From an uncultured Thiothrix sp. (lineage in GTDB: Bacteria; Pseudomonadota; Gammaproteobacteria; Poriferisulfidales; GCA-002705445): a stretch of 36,464 nt of DNA. Where the stretch lies: positions 1 through 36,464 of the forward strand of contig CACEJE010000001.1 in the NCBI GenBank assembly GCA_902559815.1. Reading direction: 5' to 3'. The notes under the pieces were generated by a model. It made no database searches. It was not told the origin of the DNA and saw nothing but the letters and a program-made list of their open reading frames with translations. Every line of letters begins with the position of its first letter. The stretch's first letter is position 1. This document shows, one piece after another, positions 31,632 through 36,464 of the stretch. The position numbers were made by a program, and so were the translations under genes.

Positions 31632-32534
31632 ATGAATGCAAAAAAATTTTATAATTTAGCAATAGGATTGTTATCACTACTAACTTCTTTTAATGTTCAT
31701 TCGGCCTGTAGCAAGGATGATATAAATTATTATTTAGAAAAAGGATTTACTACTGATCAGGTTACAGCACTATGTAGTGATGAAATAATAAGCTCTAAAA
31801 AAGAAGAGACTTATAGAGCTTTTTCAGATGAATATGCTGATGAGCAAGATGAAGAATACGTTAGAAAAATGAGAATAGAAAGACAGGTATTTTTTAAATC
31901 AGCGCTAGGGGCAACAAACGTAAAAATTCGAGGTGACAAGTTATCTTTTAATACTTACGAGTGTGCCAAAGACGGTCTTGCAAAACCAGGATCAGATTTA
32001 AATAAAAAAGGATGTGCGGTAGTATTATCAATAGTCAATTTGTCAAAAGTAAACGTGTCAGAAAAAGAATTTAAAGAAAAAGTTTTCTTTGGGTCAAGAA
32101 GCATTTTAGTTACTGGCGATGTCGTTAATAAAATTATCGGAGGCATGGAAGGATTATCAGATTATGATGCTAATGTATTAAAGAAAAAAGTTATGGCTAG
32201 AATGAGTAAAACAGAAGGCAGTGTTCTAGTTCCAATAAAAAAAGGGCTTAATTTTGATTATGCTCTAGAAACATTTAAAGAGATAGTCGCTTTTCACAAA
32301 GGGCTCTTAGATAAAAAGAAACTAGGACAAAATTTGGGTGGGCAATTAGAAGTAGATGATTTTGATTTATCGCAAGATGCCGAATACATAATTGAAGAGA
32401 AAAAATCTGAATTAAATTTTTCAAACGAAAAAGATGACAGTATAGATGGAACTATAGTTTTTGATGATATGCCATTAGATGAGAGTAATACGACAAATGA
32501 TAATGACGAAATTCCAGAGAGTGTTTTTGATTAA
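31632..32534 (+). CDS. Secreted protein with a Cys-bounded helix motif and an acidic tail
   Basis: A 300-residue protein with a signal peptide that ends VHSA, so the mature chain starts at Cys26. Residues 26-48 run CSKDDINYYLEKGFTTDQVT and end in ALC, a short helix-turn unit closed by two cysteines (26 and 48) that could form a disulfide. The pattern looks like one I have seen at the start of mature, uncharacterised gammaproteobacterial proteins, which I cannot check here. A second pair of cysteines brackets YECAKDGLAKPGSDLNKKGC. The last 60 or so residues are very acidic (many Asp/Glu). It is downstream of the porin terminator and convergent with gpmI, with a 4-bp overlap of the two stops. 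Confidence 0.75.
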   Translation: MNAKKFYNLAIGLLSLLTSFNVHSACSKDDINYYLEKGFTTDQVTALCSDEIISSKKEETYRAFSDEYADEQDEEYVRKMRIERQVFFKSALGATNVKIRGDKLSFNTYECAKDGLAKPGSDLNKKGCAVVLSIVNLSKVNVSEKEFKEKVFFGSRSILVTGDVVNKIIGGMEGLSDYDANVLKKKVMARMSKTEGSVLVPIKKGLNFDYALETFKEIVAFHKGLLDKKKLGQNLGGQLEVDDFDLSQDAEYIIEEKKSELNFSNEKDDSIDGTIVFDDMPLDESNTTNDNDEIPESVFD

Positions 32535-34072
32535 TTTTTTTCAATCAAAGATTCGCCAGTCATTTCTTTCGGTTTTTTAATGCCCATTAAGGTTAATATA
32601 GTAGGAGCTATATTTGCTAATCCTCCCTCTTCTTTACAAATTTTCCATTCTCTTTGATTGTCTATAATTATACAAGGTACCGGGTTGCGGGAGTGTTGTG
32701 TATTTGGGTTTCCTGAAATAGGGTTATTAATTTCATCTACATTTCCATGGTCTGCAGTTATTAACGTTGATACATTTGCGCCGATAGCTTCACATACCAC
32801 TTCTCCAATAACAGAATCAAGTTCTTCCATTGCACGAACTATAGCTTTTTTTATAGCTGTATGTCCGACCATATCGCCATTTGCAAAATTTACTACGATT
32901 AACTCATACTCTGTATTTTTTATTGCTCTTATAACTTCATCCGCTACCTCGTGGCAGCTCATTTCTGGTTTTAAATCATATGTTGCTACGTTTGGCGATG
33001 GAATAAGAACCCTTTTCTCACCTGGATAAGGATCTTCCCTGCCCCCATTAATAAAATAAGTTACGTGAGGGTATTTTTCAGTCTCTGCGCAGTGAAATTG
33101 TTTAAGTCCAAGTTCGCTAATTATGCTCCCAAGAGTTACTTCAGGAGCTTTTGTTCTAAATGCGACAGGACAAGAAAGAAAAGGGTCATATTCTGTCATA
33201 GTGGTAATAGAATATGCGGTATTATTATTTGTTCTTTTAAAATTATCAAATCTTTCCACATTTAAAGCTCTTGCAATTTGTCTTGTGCGGTCATTTCTAA
33301 AATTAAAAAATAAAAGTGAGTCGTTTTTTTTCAAAGGTTTGGCACATTTTAAAATTGTTGGCAGTAAAAACTCATCAGTTATATTTTTATTGTATGATTT
33401 CTCAATTGCATCAATGCAGTCTTCAGCCTTTTCGCCTTTATTATTTACGATAGCGTCCCACGCCAATTCAGTTCTTGACCATCTTTGATCTCTGTCCATT
33501 GCGTAATATCTGCCAGAAATTGTATAAATTTCTGCATTATATTCTTCGATGTAATTATTTAAATCTTTTAAGATTTTAATTGCAGATTTTGGGTCATCAT
33601 CTCGTCCATCTGTAAATAAGTGTAATTTTGGAGAAACTCCATAAGATTTACACATTTTCAAAATCGCTATTAAATGATTTATATGGGAATGCACTCCTCC
33701 TGGAGAAGCAAGCCCAAGAAGATGTAAGTCATTATCATTGGCATTATTTTTTACCGATAAAATTGCATTTAATATAGCTTCGTTTTTATAAAAGCTTGAA
33801 TTTTCTATTGCCTCGTTGATAATTACTAAGTCCTGTTTAAAGATTTTTCCTGAGCCAATTATCATGTGCCCTACTTCAGAATTTCCCATTTGCCCTTCAG
33901 GAAGACCTACGCTTTTGCCAGATGCTTGAATAGAAGTAGAAGGGTAATCATTTAGAAGTAAATCAATATTTGGGGTATTTGCTAAGGACCAACCGTTATT
34001 ATTATTATCTGGCCCAATACCAACGCCGTCTAGTATTATTAAAAGGGCTCTATTGGTATTTTTTTTATTCAT
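32531..34072 (-). CDS. gpmI: 2,3-bisphosphoglycerate-independent phosphoglycerate mutase
   Basis: Interconverts 3- and 2-phosphoglycerate in glycolysis, using Mn2+ and a phosphoserine intermediate. Its 513 residues match the usual 514. The first metal Asp is in LLIILDGVGIGPD. The catalytic serine region is LPEGQMGNSEVGHM, followed by LFTDGRDDDPKSA, SGRYYAMDRDQRW, FFNFRNDRTRQIAR and TADHGNVDEI. The stretch after the first Asp, with four Asn in a row, differs from the common DGWGY form. It lies 43 bp downstream of tatC on the same strand. Confidence 0.96.
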   Translation of the reverse strand: MNKKNTNRALLIILDGVGIGPDNNNNGWSLANTPNIDLLLNDYPSTSIQASGKSVGLPEGQMGNSEVGHMIIGSGKIFKQDLVIINEAIENSSFYKNEAILNAILSVKNNANDNDLHLLGLASPGGVHSHINHLIAILKMCKSYGVSPKLHLFTDGRDDDPKSAIKILKDLNNYIEEYNAEIYTISGRYYAMDRDQRWSRTELAWDAIVNNKGEKAEDCIDAIEKSYNKNITDEFLLPTILKCAKPLKKNDSLLFFNFRNDRTRQIARALNVERFDNFKRTNNNTAYSITTMTEYDPFLSCPVAFRTKAPEVTLGSIISELGLKQFHCAETEKYPHVTYFINGGREDPYPGEKRVLIPSPNVATYDLKPEMSCHEVADEVIRAIKNTEYELIVVNFANGDMVGHTAIKKAIVRAMEELDSVIGEVVCEAIGANVSTLITADHGNVDEINNPISGNPNTQHSRNPVPCIIIDNQREWKICKEEGGLANIAPTILTLMGIKKPKEMTGESLIEKN

Positions 34073-34115
34073 TAGATTAGACCATTTTAAACAATTTTAT
34101 TGAATTATACAAAAA

Positions 34116-34853
34116 TTAACCAGCTTTTGACCCCTGTTTATCCTTTGTAATCAAGTGTGCTAAAAAAAGACCAAGTTCAAATAAAAGCCAAATTGGTATA
34201 GCAAGAAGAATTTGAGAAATAACATCTGGTGGAGTTAAGACCATGCCTACTATAAATGCAATCACAATAATATAAGGCCTCTTTTTTGATAAAGATTTCG
34301 CATTAGAGATACCAAATAAAACAATCATTAAAGTAATAACAGGAACTTCAAAAGCTAACCCAAAAGCAAAAAATAGTTTTATTACGAAGCTAAGAAAACT
34401 GTTTATATCTGTAGCAATTTCTACTCCATCTGGAGCAATGCTAGTAAAAAAACCAAACACTAATGGGAAAACTATATAGTAAGCAAATAAAATGCCTAAA
34501 TAAAAAAGTAAAGTACTCGAGATCAGAATTGGGGCTAAAAATTTTTTTTCTTTTTTATAGAGACCGGGGGCAATAAAAGCCCAAAAATTATAAATAGAAA
34601 TCGGAAAGGTTATAGCAATTGCCAGTAAGAATACAAGTTTGAACGGAGCTAAAAAAGGCGAGGCAACGTCAACAGCAATCATGTTTGAACCCGTTGGTAA
34701 AACAGCTAAAAGAGGTAATGACAAAAATTCATATATCGTATTTGCAAAAGGTAGCAATAAAATTGTGCAAGTGGCTATATAAGCAATAATTATTAATAAT
34801 CTATTTCTAAGCTCTAGAAGATGATCAGCCAATGATAATTTTTTATTTTTCAT
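34116..34853 (-). CDS. tatC: Sec-independent protein translocase TatC
   Basis: Main membrane subunit of the twin-arginine translocase, which exports folded proteins. It begins MKNKKLSLADHLLELRNRLL, the family signature that recognises the twin-arginine signal. Six hydrophobic segments follow. FGLAFEVPVITLMIV and the RPYIIVIAFIVGMVLTPPD region are typical. It has 245 residues. It overlaps tatB by 11 bp. Confidence 0.95.
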   Translation of the reverse strand: MKNKKLSLADHLLELRNRLLIIIAYIATCTILLLPFANTIYEFLSLPLLAVLPTGSNMIAVDVASPFLAPFKLVFLLAIAITFPISIYNFWAFIAPGLYKKEKKFLAPILISSTLLFYLGILFAYYIVFPLVFGFFTSIAPDGVEIATDINSFLSFVIKLFFAFGLAFEVPVITLMIVLFGISNAKSLSKKRPYIIVIAFIVGMVLTPPDVISQILLAIPIWLLFELGLFLAHLITKDKQGSKAG

Positions 34854-35091
34854 CTGAATCTATGGAGTTTTCAAATTCAGTAAGTTCATCTTTTTGTTTT
34901 TCTATTATTTTTTTCAAATCATTCATTTTTGACTCATTTTCAATATTTGTTTTCACATTATTAGCAAAATCTTTTATTTTTTTTAATATTGAGCCGAGTT
35001 GAGATGCAAATGAAGGTAGCCTTTCTGGACCTAATACCACAAGGCTTATTAAGAGCACCAGTGCAATTTCCCAGAAACCAAAGTCAAACAT
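34843..35091 (-). CDS. tatB: Sec-independent protein translocase TatB (short form)
   Basis: TatB links signal-peptide recognition by TatC to TatA recruitment. It begins MFDFGFWEIALVLLISLVVL, then GPERLPSFASQLG, the standard TatB membrane hairpin with the family's Glu and Pro. The amphipathic helix follows, then a charged C-terminus. At 82 residues it is about half the E. coli length (171), because the long variable C-terminal tail is absent. Position between tatA and tatC confirms the name. Confidence 0.92.
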   Translation of the reverse strand: MFDFGFWEIALVLLISLVVLGPERLPSFASQLGSILKKIKDFANNVKTNIENESKMNDLKKIIEKQKDELTEFENSIDSDEK

Positions 35092-35106
35092 TATTATTGC
35101 ACCTTC

Positions 35107-35262
35107 TTAATCTTTATCTGATTTATCATCGTTAATTGACTTTTTAAAGTTTTTTATGGCACCACCAAGATCACCACCTATATTTCTGAGTTTCTTTGTG
35201 CCAAACAACAAAAGAACAATTACAAGAATCAATAATAACGACCATATACTTATACCAGCCAT
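35107..35262 (-). CDS. tatA: Sec-independent protein translocase TatA
   Basis: I translated this by hand from the ATG at 35260-35262. The 51-residue product begins [20 protein letters not shown], continues [20 protein letters not shown] and ends [11 protein letters not shown]. It has the single membrane helix, the Phe-Gly-Thr-Lys hinge and the amphipathic helix of TatA, which forms the pore. AGGAG lies 6 bases upstream. It is shorter than the E. coli protein (89), again by loss of the C-terminal tail. tatB begins 15 bp further on. Confidence 0.95.
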   Translation of the reverse strand: MAGISIWSLLLILVIVLLLFGTKKLRNIGGDLGGAIKNFKKSINDDKSDKD

Positions 35263-35279
35263 TTCATACTCCTAAGTTT

Positions 35280-35597
35280 TTAAGTATTTCTATTTTTTTT
35301 CTCCACGTGGCCTGATGTCCCAAACCTTTTTTCTAACTCTAATAATATATCATTTGAGGATATATTTTTCATTGATAATGAAACAAGGCTATGAAACCAG
35401 AGATCAGCTGTTTCAGAAATTATCCTTTCTTTTGTTTCATTTTTGATAGCATTTACTAATTCTTTAGATTCCTCATCAATTTTGTCGCAAGAAAAATTAA
35501 TTCCTTTATCGTATAAAGAGGAAACATAAGACTCTTCAGGGCTTTTATTTTTTCTGTCTTTAAGGATTAAGTCTAGTTTCTGTAATATATTACTCAT
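35280..35597 (-). CDS. hisE: Phosphoribosyl-ATP pyrophosphatase
   Basis: Second step of histidine synthesis: hydrolyses phosphoribosyl-ATP to phosphoribosyl-AMP. It is a small all-helical protein of 105 residues with the metal-binding acidic helices [16 protein letters not shown] and [15 protein letters not shown], typical of HisE and of MazG-like folds. In E. coli it is fused to HisI; here it is separate. Its start overlaps the hisF stop by 8 bp. It is followed by tatA, the hisE-tatABC order known from Pseudomonas and relatives. Confidence 0.9.
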   Translation of the reverse strand: MSNILQKLDLILKDRKNKSPEESYVSSLYDKGINFSCDKIDEESKELVNAIKNETKERIISETADLWFHSLVSLSMKNISSNDILLELEKRFGTSGHVEKKNRNT

Positions 35598-36372
35598 TTG
35601 TAACCCTCATATTTATACCTTTATTTGTTAAGTATTCCTTTGCCTCTTGTATTGTGTAATTACCAAAATGAAAAATACTGGCTGCCAAAACAGCATCTGC
35701 TTTACCTATAGCTATTCCGTCATATAGGTCATCTAAATTTCCAACACCACCGCTAGCGATAATTGGAATATTTACATTTTCATTAATGCTCTTCATTAAT
35801 TCTAGGTCAAAACCTTCTTTTGTTCCATCTTTATCCATGCTTGTAACTAATAGTTCTCCTGCGCCTCTTTTTTCCATTTCAATAGCCCAAGCAATAGCAT
35901 CGATGCCAGTTGGATTTCTCCCACCATGAGTATAAATTTCCCAACTAGGATTAGTTGAGCCACTAGTTTTTCTTTTAGCATCAATTGCAACAACAATACA
36001 TTGGTTCCCTATAGATTCACTAGCATCAGATATAAGATCTGGATTATGAATTGCAGAAGTATTTATAGTAATTTTATCAGCGCCAGAATTTAATAATGAT
36101 CTAATATCATCTAGTGATTTTATACCCCCTCCTACGGTAAGAGGAATAAATACTTGTGAAGCAACTTTTTCAACAACACTTAAGATTGTTTTTCGATTAC
36201 TAGAGCTTGCAGTTATATCAAGGAAAGTGATCTCATCTGCTCCCTGATCATTATATCTTTTGGCAACTTCAACAGGATTACCCGCATCTTTAATATTTAC
36301 AAACTTAACGCCTTTGACAACTCTTCCATTGTCAACATCTAAGCAAGGAATTATTCTTTTAGTTACTGTCAT
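35590..36372 (-). CDS. hisF: Imidazole glycerol phosphate synthase, cyclase subunit
   Basis: With HisH it converts PRFAR to imidazole glycerol phosphate and AICAR. It is a TIM barrel of 260 residues. It begins [20 protein letters not shown], with catalytic Asp11 in CLDVD. The second catalytic Asp is in [10 protein letters not shown], and the phosphate-binding glycines are in VGGGIKS and [23 protein letters not shown] is characteristic. It overlaps the hisA stop by 14 bp and hisE by 8 bp. Confidence 0.97.
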   Translation of the reverse strand: MTVTKRIIPCLDVDNGRVVKGVKFVNIKDAGNPVEVAKRYNDQGADEITFLDITASSSNRKTILSVVEKVASQVFIPLTVGGGIKSLDDIRSLLNSGADKITINTSAIHNPDLISDASESIGNQCIVVAIDAKRKTSGSTNPSWEIYTHGGRNPTGIDAIAWAIEMEKRGAGELLVTSMDKDGTKEGFDLELMKSINENVNIPIIASGGVGNLDDLYDGIAIGKADAVLAASIFHFGNYTIQEAKEYLTNKGINMRVTNE

Positions 36373-36464
36373 TTTTAATATTTATTATTTTTTTTGCATC
36401 ACTTAAACCAAATTTTTTTTCATATAGTGCTCTACCAACTATAACTCCTGAAATACCAAATTTT
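36359..36464 (-). CDS. hisA: HisA, phosphoribosylformimino-AICAR-P isomerase (3' end only)
   Basis: I translated the minus strand from the window edge. The visible C-terminus reads [20 protein letters not shown] followed by [14 protein letters not shown] and a stop at 36359-36361. [10 protein letters not shown] is the HisA C-terminal phosphate-binding signature, and hisA directly before hisF is the usual order. The start of the gene is outside the window. Confidence 0.88.
   Translation of the reverse strand, partial: KFGISGVIVGRALYEKKFGLSDAKKIINIKNDSN

Noticed and set aside
35303-35310. CCACGTGG as a third parS site inside hisE
   Set aside because: Only the central 8 bp match. The flanking GTT/AAC arms required for ParB binding are absent.

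Overview
This window is a chromosomal segment of an AT-rich gammaproteobacterium (roughly one third G+C by eye), centred on the probable replication origin. The gene order rpmH-rnpA-yidD-yidC-mnmE-mnmG-rsmG-parA-parB-atpIBEFHAGDC-glmU-glmS on one side and dnaA-dnaN-recF-gyrB on the other is the classic gammaproteobacterial origin neighbourhood, closest to the Pseudomonas arrangement. Very short intergenic gaps, many 4-bp ATGA stop/start overlaps, low G+C and short forms of some proteins (TatB, RnpA) suggest a streamlined marine lineage, for example SAR86-like. That placement is inference and was not tested.

Layout: 1-811 holds three small genes of unknown function: a window-edge secreted protein, a cytosolic-looking small protein, and a second secreted protein whose signal peptide is nearly the same as the first. 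812-18805 is a long minus-strand block: cell-wall precursor synthesis (glmS, glmU), the complete F1Fo ATP synthase operon, parB/parA segregation genes, rRNA and tRNA modification (rsmG, mnmG, mnmE), membrane insertion (yidC, yidD), RNase P protein and ribosomal protein L34. rpmH (18671-18805) is a small gene that is easily missed. 18806-18995 is the divergent rpmH/dnaA spacer, with two perfect inverted DnaA boxes and a third that fits the degenerate consensus. 18996-25057 on the plus strand holds dnaA, dnaN, recF and gyrB. Two identical 16-bp parS-type sites lie inside recF. Gene orientation flips exactly at the DnaA-box spacer, so transcription on both sides runs away from the putative origin.

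25077-28587 holds oligopeptidase A, exonuclease III and an orphan ParA-type ATPase. 28602-29743 is a two-gene minus-strand unit of lipoproteins that share a cysteine-patterned C-terminal domain. After a 450-bp leader-like region comes an outer-membrane porin with a strong terminator, then a secreted protein of unknown function. 32531-36464 returns to the minus strand with gpmI, tatC-tatB-tatA (tatA, 35107-35262, is another very small gene), hisE, hisF and the 3' end of hisA.

The points most worth a second look are the paired parS sites written into recF codons, a perfect 14-bp inverted repeat over the predicted -35 of the atp operon, the 13-bp direct repeats in the dnaA-dnaN spacer, the paralogous lipoprotein pair, the structured porin leader with a palindromic ribosome binding site, and the orphan ParA ATPase. 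I saw no CRISPR array, insertion sequence, prophage, tRNA or rRNA gene, or defence locus.
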